From contig NC_079516.1 in NCBI RefSeq assembly GCF_000801105.2, forward strand, positions 558,001-622,000: DNA of 64,000 nucleotides, in the 5' to 3' direction. This stretch comes from Raphanus sativus (Eukaryota > Streptophyta > Magnoliopsida > Brassicales > Brassicaceae). Under the pieces are notes generated by a model that worked only from the letters and a program-made list of their open reading frames with translations, was not told the origin of the DNA and did no database searches. Of this stretch, positions 35,372 to 46,309 are shown piece after piece (position 1 is the first letter of the stretch; each line of letters begins with the position of its first letter). The translations under genes and the position numbers were made by a program.

Positions 35372-36152
35372 TTTTTTTTTGAGTGAATGTTAAATTTTAT
35401 TCATCAAAAAGCCTTATTACAACTAGTGCAAACTGTTATTCTTGAGCAACAATCAACCAAGCTAAACAACACAAAACTAAAGGAAACCAACTCAAACTCT
35501 ACTTCAAAAAAAAAACACTTCAAGAGTTCTACCCCACCAAGAATCCCTCATTCTCCCCCTAAAGAAGCTATGAGATTCTCCTCATTAAAACCATCATTAG
35601 AGAAAACCCAAATAGGACAAAACTCTAATGATGGAAAAAGAGTAAGAAATCTCATTGCAAGGGGAGACTAAGACCTTGCTTCAAACCAGAAAATAAGAAC
35701 ACCCTCCATACCCTTTCTTCTATAATTCTCAATCAAACTCAGCTTGTTCCTAATACTCTTCGCCACCAGTTTCTTTAGTATTGTCACAGGCGTGGCTCTC
35801 TCTCCATGTTTTATTTTGTTTCTTTCCCTCCAAATAGCATAGAGACAAGCTTGAAATGCATATCTGATACAGAAAGACCACTTCCTCCCCTTATCATCTT
35901 GACACAGCAACGGCATGATGCTCGACCAGTCGTTAGAGTAGGAACTCCGAAGAAGACCGTAAGAAAGATATTCCCAGAGCTGAGAAGAATAGGAACATCC
36001 AAAGAAAAGATGATTTCTAGACTCAGGCGAAGCATTGCAGAGCCCACAAGTTGCATCCACATTATGATCCCAAACAGAAACTCTATCCATAGTCGATAAC
36101 CTGTTCAGCATAGCAAGCCAGGACATGAATGCAAATTTCGGAGTGGCCATTG
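35372..36152 (-). mobile_element. 5'-truncated LINE with intact zf-RVT reading frame
   Basis: A 15-base target-site duplication, GGTTTCTATGAATTT, sits at 35357-35371 and 36153-36167. The insert runs on the minus strand and ends in a poly(A) tail (T-run at 35371-35380). It carries an open frame (35668-36150) of 160 residues with PKFAFMSWLAMLNRLSTMDR, CGLC and HLFFGC, the zinc-binding domain at the C-terminus of plant LINE reverse transcriptases (zf-RVT). The rest of ORF2 is missing, the usual result of incomplete reverse transcription. Confidence 0.9.
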
Positions 36153-36597
36153 GGTTTCTATGAATTTATGTGTCTCATTGATATGAAAATCGAAATATCC
36201 GTAGTATATAAGACGGCACATCTTTGACTGTGCTTGTAATTTCCAGCGTAAGAAACATAGAAGTTTGCTAAAACGTTCCAAAAAAAAATAGAGATAGAGA
36301 AAAGACACACCAAGCTAAAAAGTACCAAAGGAACAAAGAAGTTTGCTAAAAAAGAAAAAGGTAAAAAAACAGAGTAATGAGAAAACATCAAGCTAAACCA
36401 GAGATGATACACCAAATCCTAATTGATATGGATATACATAGTGGCTGCTTTGGATTTCATCTTTAGATTCCTCAGGTAGGCTATAAAAGACCTGTACAAA
36501 AAAAAAGAATGGTGTACTCAGCTGATTTGACTATAATATTAATGTTTCTTCCAATGTTTGCTAACAAGTTCGTTTAAAACTCTAGAATACTACCTCT

Positions 36598-39500
36598 TTA
36601 ATGAGCTGTGGTGGTGCGGCGTCTGCGTTTGTTTCGGACAAAAGGGTTCATGAACCACTCTGGTCTGTAGGAAACAAGTATGTATCCAAGCACCCATCCA
36701 AAAGCAATACCAGGTATGACCCCTATTACAGCTGCTATCCAACTCAACACCTCTTCCTCTTCTTCTGCTTCTACTTCCTTTGATTCAGGTGTTTCATGTG
36801 GTGTTGGCGCGTGAATATCTCTGCAAACTTCGTCAAGAGAAGGGCCAAAAAGTCCCGGATTGTCCTCAAAAGAAGTGCAGTTCAGCCTTCGAAACTGAGT
36901 GCCGCCTGGTACTAGACCTGTAAGCTGGTTGTGAGAGAAGTTCATGTAGGAAAGGAATGAGAGGCTCCCTAGCTCTTGCGGAATTTCTCCTGAAAGCTGG
37001 TTTTGGGAAACGTCCAAAGACTCAAGAGCCGTGAGGTTTCCCATAGATGAAGGGATGTGGCCTGTGAAAGCATTGTTCGACAAGTTGAGCACCTTTAACT
37101 CTTTCAACAGACCGATGGACCGTGGGATCTCTCCTTCAAATTTGTTTCCTGAAATATCGAGTGCTGTGTAGATATTCAGGATACGTACTAGCTCCATTTC
37201 TAAACCTTTATTCATCAACACCACTGAATAATAGTAATAGGAATCTCCCATGTACATGTCGTCAAACCGCTGATCATAAATTGTCCCAAGTGATGACATA
37301 GCACTCCACCTCTCGAAGTAGTCTGATGGCAAAGTTCCATTGAAGTGATTATGCGATATGTCGATGATTTGCAACATAGGGAACAAAGTTTGATGTATCG
37401 GTCCATGGAACGCATTGGAGCGTATTACAAGAACTTTGAGGTCTGGTAGAGAACTCAACCATAACGGATACGTATCATTGATGATGTTGCTTTCCACGTT
37501 CAAAACTTCAAGATTAGAGAAATGGATTAAAGATCTTGGAAGCTTCCCCGTCAGTTGGTTATGTCCGACGTCAAGCATTATTAATCTTTGAAATATAATA
37601 TTTGGAAGATCTCCATGCAGACGATTTTGACGAAGGTTTAGATATAAAAGAGAACCGTTGAGATTTTCCAGACAACGAGGGAACAAACCACTGAAGTTGT
37701 TGTTTGATAAATCAAGAATGGTTGCAGACCTAAAATCACACATGAGAGAGGGAATATTTCCAGTAAAATTGTTTGACGCAAGCATGATAATTATTCCCGG
37801 TAATTCTAGCCCATGTTTCGTGGAGTTCTCGAAGCCGGTGAAAGAGTTGTTGGAAAGATTCAGGTATGGTAGTGTCCAAAGCCAGCTAGGCACGTGGCCT
37901 TTGATTTTATTGTTGGAAATGTCTAGGTTCGACATACTTTGGTTTCCAATTGCAAACTCCGGAAACTCGGTGATACCGCAGCCTGACAAGTACAAGTCAG
38001 ACAACAAAGGGGTATCTGAAACTGGACTCTTTTTTGTGGCTGAAACAAGGTTGCCTGAGAGATCCAACTGACGGAGACTCTTAAAATACGACAAGAAATT
38101 ATTCAAGTCAATGGTAGTCGTCGTGTTCAAATCGGATAGGTCAAGTGCTTTGAGCGACTTGAGATGTGAGAAGAGACTAAAGTCAACTGGACCTTGTGTA
38201 TTGTAGGGGGAAAGGCGAAGTCGGACAAGGTTGGTAAATTTGGATATCATGGCCGGGATTGGCCCTCTCAATTTGTTATTGTTAAGGTCTAACATTCGTA
38301 GCATAGGTGGTGAAGATATATTCCCAAGCTCAAGAATACCGTTGAGTTGGTTATCAGACAAATCAACACTATCCATAGAAGGAATGGTGAAGAGAGAAGA
38401 AGGCAGGGTTCCACTGAAAGCGTTGTTTCTTGCATCAAAAATCCTCATTTTGGATAGTGAACTGATGTTAGGAGGAATTGTTCCTGTAAACTGATTCTGG
38501 TAGAGTGCAAAATATGACAACTTTGTCAGATTCAATAGTGTAATGGGTAAGCTTCCATTGAGCTTATTGTAATTAACATCTAAGCTGGTCAGCTGGTTTA
38601 GGTTGCCAAAAGAAGATGGGATTTCACCAACAATATCATTCTTAGAAAGGTCAAGATAAGTGAGGTTATAAAGGTTTCCAATGGAAGATGGAATCTGACC
38701 CGAAATTTGAGTATCAGAAAGGTCAAGATAAGTGAGATGAGAAAGGTTTCCAATCGAAGAGGGAATCTTACCCGAAATTTGAGGAGTAGAAAGGTCAAGA
38801 TAAGTGAGATGAGAAAGGTTTCCAATCGAAAATGGAATCTGACCCGAAATATCACTAAAAGAAAGGTCAAGATACATGAGACGGGAAAGATTTCCAATCG
38901 AAGAGGGAATCTGACCTGAAAATTGATTAGAAGAAAGGTCAAGATAGGTGAGACGAGAAAGATTTCCAATGGAAGATGGAATCCGACCGGAAAATTGATT
39001 AGAAGAAAGGTCAAAATACATGAGATGAGAAAGATTTCCAATGGAAGATGGAATCTGACCAGAAAAGATATTACTTGAAAGATCGAGAAAGGTGAGATAA
39101 GAAAGGTCTACTATCGAAGAAGGATTGAAATGGCTGAAACGATTTTGTGAAAGGTCGAGAGAGGTGATATGGTTTGAAGACAAGATTTGACCACTGAAAT
39201 CATTACGTGAAAGGTTTAGAGTGGTTAGAGAATGAAGGTTTTGAAGACTGCTATTGGAATGAAACTTGCCACGTAGGTAGCTGCAACTAAGGTCTAGCTC
39301 AATCACTTCACCTGATTTGGCACTGCACGTGATACCCTCCCAAGTACAACAATCGCTGTTATTCGCCCATGACTCTGTCTTCCGATGAGACTTAATACCA
39401 TTGCTAATACAATAATCATAAGCATAGGGAGAGTTTTGAACCTCGAACTCGGTCTTGAATTGGAGAAGTGCATCCCTTTGGTCCAGACGACACAAGTGCG

Positions 39501-39600
39501 AAGTTGGAACCGCAGACACGTCCTCATAATTGTGAACGAATAAGAAAAGTATAGAAAGAGTAAGAAAAATGGTACTGGTTAAGTTCCAAAAGACTTTCAT
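36598..39600 (-). CDS. Leucine-rich-repeat receptor-like protein, full length
   Basis: A single uninterrupted frame of 1,000 residues. It begins with a signal peptide (about 1-30, hydrophobic LTLSILFLFV) and a cysteine-paired LRRNT region (DQRDALLQFK, SDCCTWEGITC). A long ladder of about 24-residue extracellular leucine-rich repeats follows, broken by an island region. The acidic juxtamembrane EVEAEEEEEVLS leads to one membrane span (about 955-977, WIAAVIGVIPGIAFGWVLGY) and a short basic tail, RNKRRRRTTTAH. There is no kinase domain. Family knowledge: such proteins perceive microbial or peptide ligands at the plasma membrane and work with SOBIR1/BAK1-type kinases. It matches the RLP34/RLP35 group of Arabidopsis (At3g11010/At3g11080 from memory). 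It is the intact paralogue of the truncated copy at 40551-42122. Confidence 0.93.
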   Translation of the reverse strand: MKVFWNLTSTIFLTLSILFLFVHNYEDVSAVPTSHLCRLDQRDALLQFKTEFEVQNSPYAYDYCISNGIKSHRKTESWANNSDCCTWEGITCSAKSGEVIELDLSCSYLRGKFHSNSSLQNLHSLTTLNLSRNDFSGQILSSNHITSLDLSQNRFSHFNPSSIVDLSYLTFLDLSSNIFSGQIPSSIGNLSHLMYFDLSSNQFSGRIPSSIGNLSRLTYLDLSSNQFSGQIPSSIGNLSRLMYLDLSFSDISGQIPFSIGNLSHLTYLDLSTPQISGKIPSSIGNLSHLTYLDLSDTQISGQIPSSIGNLYNLTYLDLSKNDIVGEIPSSFGNLNQLTSLDVNYNKLNGSLPITLLNLTKLSYFALYQNQFTGTIPPNISSLSKMRIFDARNNAFSGTLPSSLFTIPSMDSVDLSDNQLNGILELGNISSPPMLRMLDLNNNKLRGPIPAMISKFTNLVRLRLSPYNTQGPVDFSLFSHLKSLKALDLSDLNTTTTIDLNNFLSYFKSLRQLDLSGNLVSATKKSPVSDTPLLSDLYLSGCGITEFPEFAIGNQSMSNLDISNNKIKGHVPSWLWTLPYLNLSNNSFTGFENSTKHGLELPGIIIMLASNNFTGNIPSLMCDFRSATILDLSNNNFSGLFPRCLENLNGSLLYLNLRQNRLHGDLPNIIFQRLIMLDVGHNQLTGKLPRSLIHFSNLEVLNVESNIINDTYPLWLSSLPDLKVLVIRSNAFHGPIHQTLFPMLQIIDISHNHFNGTLPSDYFERWSAMSSLGTIYDQRFDDMYMGDSYYYYSVVLMNKGLEMELVRILNIYTALDISGNKFEGEIPRSIGLLKELKVLNLSNNAFTGHIPSSMGNLTALESLDVSQNQLSGEIPQELGSLSFLSYMNFSHNQLTGLVPGGTQFRRLNCTSFEDNPGLFGPSLDEVCRDIHAPTPHETPESKEVEAEEEEEVLSWIAAVIGVIPGIAFGWVLGYILVSYRPEWFMNPFVRNKRRRRTTTAH
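38605..39112 (-). repeat. Seven near-identical 72-base leucine-rich repeat units
   Basis: Within the receptor-like protein, units of the form SSIGNLSHLTYLDLS with an I-S-G-Q-I-P or F-S-G-Q-I-P ending repeat seven times in a row. DNA identity between units is visibly high (GGTTTCCAATCGAAGAGGG recurs). The truncated paralogue has only three such units, so four have been gained or lost. Confidence 0.85.
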
Positions 39601-40550
39601 TCTTCTTTATAATTTTTCTTGAATATCAAAAATGAAAGAGCATAAAGGACAAGGAAATTGGTGATGGGTAACATGCTTCCATGCCCATCTCTTTATATAC
39701 AAAATAATAGTCTCTGTATTTATTATTTCACAAAGAAAAATCCAATATTCATCACATCCAAAGCAAAATCTTTATGTCGGATGGTCAAATTTCCACACAT
39801 TTTGGTCAATTAAACCTATGAAGCACGGCTACGGCAATCAATAGCTGTCTCACGTACCGGAGACGTTTGCGAGACTAGTAAAAGCACGGGACGACTCAGA
39901 AACGTCCCTCCCACGTTTAGGAGCATTGAAGGGACAGGAAGAATCTTTGGGGACGGAGTGAATAGATATGGAGACGTTTCAGAGACTCCTGAGTGTAAAA
40001 ATATTCTTATACTTTTAAAGATGCATCAACTCCGTATCATGTCACTACTCTCCAAACATATCAAACGAGATCACACACAAGTATACAAAGGAGTGAAGGA
40101 CAGAAACAGCTTCAAGAAAACAACAAACTCAACTGAAACATAGCAAGTCAATTGTTAATATTAGAGTCAAGACACGGGAGCAAAGCCTATGTTTTGTGGT
40201 ATGTTTCACTGTCCATGGTTTTCCATCTTCATTCAATAGAGTGATCCCACATTTACGATTCATCAAACCGTTAGACCTTGAAAAGTCTGTTGGAAGAAAC
40301 TGCAACGTATACAAAGAATAGTTTATATTCAAAAAAAAATTATACTATTTCTGGTTTATCAAATGCAGAGCCGCAGAGGAGCAAACTTTCACCAGCATGT
40401 CTCTGCTTAGATTCTTGGCGGTGACACGAGTTACAGAACAGGATTTTATCTGATAGAGATCCTGCTTCTTGATACTTATCCGAGTCTGATTCCTTTCCCA
40501 CTTTACTTAGCTGTGAAAAAAATGTGTCCAAAATAGTATCCCTCTTGAAT
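39601..40550. other. Promoter of the full-length receptor-like gene and unassigned sequence
   Basis: 39601-39850 is the promoter side. It resembles the promoter of the truncated paralogue: CATCTCTTTATA and AAGCAAAATCTTT phrases are shared. The minus-strand stretch 40340-40531 is open for 63 residues (KILFCNSCHRQESKQ) but does not match any receptor-like protein; I do not recognise it. Confidence 0.4.
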
Positions 40551-42122
40551 CTAGCCTCCCTGAAGATTCACAGAGGTGAGGTCAAATCTTGAAGATAGCC
40601 CAAGTTTCGTTGAGTTTTCGAAGCCGGTGAAAGTGTTGTTGGAAAGATTCAGGTAAATCAGCTTTGGTAGCCTCCATAACCAGCCAGGCACTTGTCCTTT
40701 GATTTTATTGTTGGAAATGTCTAGAAACGACATATATTGCGATCTTGCAAACTCCGGAAACTCGGTGATACCGCAGCCTGACAAGTGCAACTGATACAAT
40801 AAAGGGGGAACGGGAACTGGACTCTTGTTTGTGATTGAAACAAGGTTGCCTGAGAGATCCAACAACCCGAGCCTCTTAAAATACGACAAGAAATCATTCA
40901 AGTCAATGGTAGTGGTCGTGTTCAAATAGGATATGTCAAGATATGCGAGCGACTTGAGATGTGAGAAGATACTAAAGTCAACTGGACCTTGTGTCTTGTA
41001 ATCGGAAAGTTCAAGTTCGACGAGGTTGGTAAACTTTGATATCGTGCCTGGGATTGGCCCTCTCAATTTGTTATTGCCAACATATAACCTTCGTAGCTTA
41101 GGTGGTGAAGATATATTCCCAAACTCAAGAATACCGTTGAGTTGGTTATCAGACAAATCAACAGTATCCATAGAAGGAAGGGTGAAGAGGGAAGAAGGCA
41201 GGGTTCCAGTGAAAGCATTGTTACTTGCGGAAAAAAACGACAATTTGGATAGTGAAGTGATGTTATGAGGAATTGTTCCTGTGAACTGATTGTAAAAGAG
41301 TCTTAAATATGACAACCCTGTCAAATTCAGTAGTGCAATCGGAAAGCTTCCATTGAGCCTATTTAGACCAACATCTAATCTGGTCAACTGGTTTAGATTT
41401 CCAAAAGAAGATGGGATTTCTCCAACAATATCGTTCCCAGAAAGGTCAAGATAATCGAGGTTATATAGATTTCCAATAGAAGATGGAATCTTACCCGTAA
41501 TTTGATTCAAATTAAGATCAAGGTAAGTGAGATGAGAAAGATTTCCAATTGAAGATGGAATCTGACCAGAAAAGCTATTAAATGAAAGATCGAGAGAGGT
41601 GAGATAAGAAAGGTCTACAATGGAAGAAGGATTGAACTCGCTGAAACTATTTCGCGAGAGGTTGAGGGAGGTGATATGAGAAAGGTTTCTGATAGAAGAC
41701 ATGATTTCACCACTAAAACCATTAGCTGAAAGGTTTAGAGTGGTTAGAGAATGAAGTTTTCGAAGACTGCTATTGGAATGAAGCTTGCCAAGTAGGTTGC
41801 TGCAACTAAGGTCTAGTTCGATCACTTCACCTGATTTGGCATCGCACGTGATACCCTCCCAAGTACAACAGTCGCTGTTATTCATCCATGACTCTGTCTT
41901 CCCATGAGGCTTCTTAATAAGATTTAAATAATCACAATAAGAATCAACGGAAGAGTTTAGAACCTGAAACTCGTTCTTGAATTGGAGAAGTGCATCCCTT
42001 TGTTCCGGCCGACACAGGTGCCTAGTAGGAACCGCAGACACGTCTTCATAATCGTAACCGAATAAGAATAGTATAGAAAGAGTAAGAGAAATGGTACTCG
42101 TTAAGTTCCAAAAGCCTTTCAT
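40551..42122 (-). pseudogene. 3'-truncated receptor-like protein paralogue
   Basis: The frame starts normally (MKGFWNLTSTISLTLSILF, signal peptide, LRRNT with SDCCTWEGITC) and follows the full-length neighbour repeat by repeat for about 500 residues. At LSSRFDLTSVNLQGG it leaves the alignment and stops at 40551. The last leucine-rich repeats, the juxtamembrane acid box, the membrane span and the basic tail are all absent. The sequence beyond the break does not resemble the lost part, so this is a rearrangement rather than a point mutation. If translated it would give a secreted 523-residue LRR protein. Its promoter is also split by a Helitron about 100 bases upstream of the ATG. Confidence 0.85.
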
Positions 42123-42225
42123 TCTTCTTTTAAGCTTATTTAACTTTAAAATGAAAGAGCAAAGAGAAAAGGGAAATTGGTGATACGAGTAAACATGCTT
42201 CCACGGCCATCTCTTTATAGCACAA

Positions 42226-45113
42226 CTAGGGTCGGCCCGCCCTACGGGCGGGATGTGAATCTTAAAACAATTTCAACAATTAAGTAAACATATAATATAA
42301 ATTTTTATCATATAAAATATACATATTAGTTAAATTTTGTACATGTCATTGTAATTGAATATTTTTAGTTCACATTGAAAAATTTGTGATTGAGTTTAAA
42401 TTTCTATAACAAAATGCAAATGATTTTAAAATCATGCGGAAAATATCTTTTTAATATGTATATATATATATCGTTTAGATTAAATACATAATATATAAAT
42501 ATAATTAAATATTTAAATATAATATCTTTGATATATATATATATATTGCTTACAGTAAACTAAATATTAATTTTCAAACAACACTTAGGAAATACTAAAA
42601 CGATTTTACTTTTGAATTTTTATTTATATATATTTCTTTCTATCAGAATTTGCGAATGAATTATTTTTTAAACCTAACAATATTATGGATGTACTAATTA
42701 GTTACTTTGTTTTCTAAAATTGTTACTTTTATAATTATGTCAAAATAATTTCTGTTGTATTGATTATATTTTGTGAGGTATGTACCACTTGCGTTGATTT
42801 ATTTGATATGTATTTGTTTTAAAAGTATTGATCAATACAAATACATAATATTCTTTTATTTTTCGTGTTGTATTTTGACATACTAAGCATATTTGGTGGA
42901 ACAGAAGACTATCATTATTGTTGTTTTGCGTGCTTGTCAAGTCAGTTACGGTGCGAATAATCCATAATCCGAGTATGAAAAATAGTTACCATCGTTATTG
43001 AGTAAACAAACTAATATTAATTCTTTTTTATTTGTTGTTTTAAAAGAGAATGTTTTGAGTAAAATAGGTTCATAAAATTATAACAATAAAGATCAGAACG
43101 ATACTTCATTTTCAAGTCCACCAATAGACCAGCTCGCAAAAAATAAAAATTCTAGCCCTGTTATAAAATGACTAAAGTAAGTTTGTAATGGACAGATTTT
43201 GATATCAGAGTTCAAAAGTCGATGAATTTTCCTAGTGAAGCAACACTGTTGGGATTCTTTAGTATTTGAGTTCATCAAGTATACACCATACTGCGTGGCA
43301 TTCTGAGAAAAGAAGTCTTGATCCAGCAATGCTATATCATACGTTAGAAACAACACATTAACCCTAGTACTGTAATAAGAAGATGTCTCCATTAATTTGA
43401 AAAAAAAGACATCTCCATTACTCTGTATAATCTTTTTCTTTTTTGTTTACTAAAATTTTGGAACAGCAAGAATTCCACCGAACAAAGTCGCACTGATAAA
43501 CAAATTAAAGATCTTGTTACAAAAAAAAAAAAAAAACAAATTAAAGATCTATTTTGAAGTTATGACTTTGTTTACTAACTTCGTCGGTGTAACACAACGC
43601 ATGATAAATAGAACACATAAGAAGTAAAGCATACTGATCTGTAGCTTTGCAGAATAAAAGTAAAAGATCTACACTTGCAATAGAAAAGATCAATAATAAT
43701 CCAAATCTTGACAGAATTTTAACAGCTTTCAGAGAACAACAATTAGGGAGAAAAAAATCTTCGCAGAATCTTGGGTAGAGAGATCGATTGTAAGCAGCTA
43801 GATATTCTCAAGAATACCAAAGAACATCATGTTCTGGAGTGAACCTTTTGTCTCCCACAGCCCACCGTCCGTTACGCTCAAAGGACAAAGCACAACTGCC
43901 AGAAATAAAGACACAATATTATACAGTTCAACATAAAAAACTTGTTTTAAAAAAGCAGATCTCATTGACGAACAAAATGACCCTCAAAATTCTTAATGAA
44001 ACTTCAGATAACTCAAAAAAATTGCTTGTAGAGTCTTTCCCAACCTCATCTGCTCAATTTGTAGATTAGACTCAGCATAGATACAATCACAAAGAGTCAC
44101 CGTGATTCCGAACTCTCTGTAATCTAAGGAAAAGTAGATCTTAGTTATATGCAATGGAAGTAACATGATAATATTTTCATGATCTAAACACCAACCTCTT
44201 GATGACATGGCGGAGAGCTTAAAAAAATTCCCAGATGCCTTAGCTGTGCGAAAGGAGAAGCAGTTAGAGATCAAAGAAAAAAATGTTCACATTTTTACAT
44301 ATAAGAAAAAGCTTAGAAACTGAGATAATACTGCTTATGCGTCCTAGATCTTCAAAGGATCCAACAGTGAGAATAAGTCTTATTGAAACTGAAGCAGCCA
44401 TATACTTTGAACCAAGTGAAGAAACCCTTACTGCTCATCTAAAACACAAAGTCGAGTTTCTCAATCTAGGGTAACATGCAATCTAATTGAAACACGAAAC
44501 ACAATCATAATTTCAGTATATATTAAGAATACATCACATTGTGCTACACTAAGAGAAGAAGAAACTAACCGGTTAGAGGAGCGACGATGATTGACGGCGA
44601 AGAAGGAGATGGTGACTGCAAAACATGAACAATACAAAAAAAATCAACAAACGTATGCAAAATCAAGAGTACAGATGATGATGATGATCTACAGAAAGTA
44701 AAGTTACCTTTTATAGGGTTAGAGACACCGCCTTACAGATCAAAACAAAGCATTGAAGACTACATAGTGGGAGAGTGTATCAATGGGAGTTAACACAAAC
44801 CCATAACTCGGACCGTTTCATATAGTAGGGAGAAGCAAAAACGTCAACTCGTCGCCGTTGACGCAGAAGAGAGACGATCTTTTTTTTCAGTTAAACAAAA
44901 TTAGGATTGGAGCGCAGAACAATCTAACTGGGCCAAATATACCTTCTACTTTCAAGTCCAACCACACATACGAACGAAGCCCATGACAAAATAAGTTTAA
45001 TGAAATGCTGCACTTTGCAAATAGGACACATGTCAACGCCAGGATCAACGAATTTGTGACCTGGAATCTGACGTGTCACCATGAGAGATACATCTTTCTT
45101 TTATAGATATAGA
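42226..45113 (-). mobile_element. 2.9 kb Helitron in a receptor-like gene promoter
   Basis: On the minus strand it begins TCTATATCTATAAAAG (ending at 45113) and finishes with the hairpin CCCGCCCGTAGGGCGGG, then CCGAC and CTAG at 42226. Flanks are A (42225) and T (45114). The paralogous promoter upstream of 39600 lacks it: TATACAAAATAATAGTC there corresponds to TATAGCACAA, the insert, then TAATAGACT here. The interior (about 43090-44980) is less AT-rich and contains intron-like borders on the minus strand, such as TTTTGCAG before TCACCATCTCC and CTAACCG before GTTAGT. It may hold captured gene fragments, but I recognise no protein and no helicase. Confidence 0.85.
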
Positions 45114-46309
45114 TAATAGACTAAACACACACACAACTATCCATAGAGAAAAATACATTATTCATCAAAGCAAAATCTTTGTCTGATAGTAGAATTTCCA
45201 CACATATTGGTCCCCTACACTAATCACATGAATTTTCAAAGAAAAATAAAATTGTCTACACCAAAAAAGACGTAATTTATGAAAGTCTTATTTTTGCTTA
45301 GGTTTATATTTGGATTTAAACTAACGTTTACAAGACCCATGCATATTGCATATACAAACGACCCATGCATCTTGACCCCAAAATACTAACGTTTACGATT
45401 ACGAGACCCAAGCATATTTGCATATATGTAGTCTTTCGATTTGATAGTAAATGTTTTGTCTTTTTTACTTATTATTTAAAAATTCAAGATTTTAATTATG
45501 ACATTCCTAGCTTTAAAAAAGAACTAATTTAACTGCTAAACTAGTTAACTTTGATAGAATTTCAAAATAAGAATGAATATCTTATATTAATAAGAAGAAA
45601 ACAAAACACATCAGCCTTTTCAAGAAAAATCAACAGCGAGCGGTCTTATTTTTATTTTTGGTTTATTCCTCATGACTTCCAAAATGAGAAATATATGCAA
45701 AATGACAAAAAGAATAAACTATTTACTAAGAATCAATCAAAATGAACAAAAGTATCAATTTGCTTGAAATCATATATAAAAGTGAGAACATTCTTCATGA
45801 CAGAAGAATCAACTCTTCTAGTTGACAAAAAAAAAACCACTAATCAGAGTAGACTGATCAGAAAGTTGAATCAACTCTTATAGAAGTTCTAGTTGACAAA
45901 AAAAAAAAAGAATCAACTCTTCGTCTGTGAATGTACTCACGATCGAACCATATGGCCCATATCATAGTGAGTACATTCTTCAACTAATATTCCTCATGAC
46001 GAGAAGAACGTCAGGAAGAAGCCAAGATTTTACTCGATCGCTCTATAGTAAACAAAAACAAAAATGTTGATGAGCCAATCAGTTACCGCATTTGTTCTTT
46101 CTCACGTCCATAGTAACAAGTTTTTGGTGATAATCATCACACTTTCATTCGATAAAATATACAGAAAAGAGACGACTCGTGATGAGAAACCAACATTCCA
46201 TACGGAAGAGACTAGTTGGTAAGACTGGTTCAGATTTTTTTATAATGATTTTCCCCACTTTCTAGATTAATGTAATTTTGTAATATACATTATTAATCGT
46301 TTCATAGTT
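45114..46309. other. Displaced promoter and spacer before the ENGase gene
   Basis: 45114-45230 continues the promoter of the truncated receptor-like gene: ATTATTCATCAAAGCAAAAT matches the intact paralogue upstream region near 39740-39770. 45800-45925 contains short direct repeats of GAATCAACTCTT and TCTAGTTGACAAAA. The rest is AT-rich spacer. Confidence 0.45.

Noticed and set aside
38598..39041. 147-codon frame rich in Leu/Ile/Phe on the minus strand
   Set aside because: A frame-shifted shadow of the repeated leucine-rich-repeat units; the repeat period explains its length.
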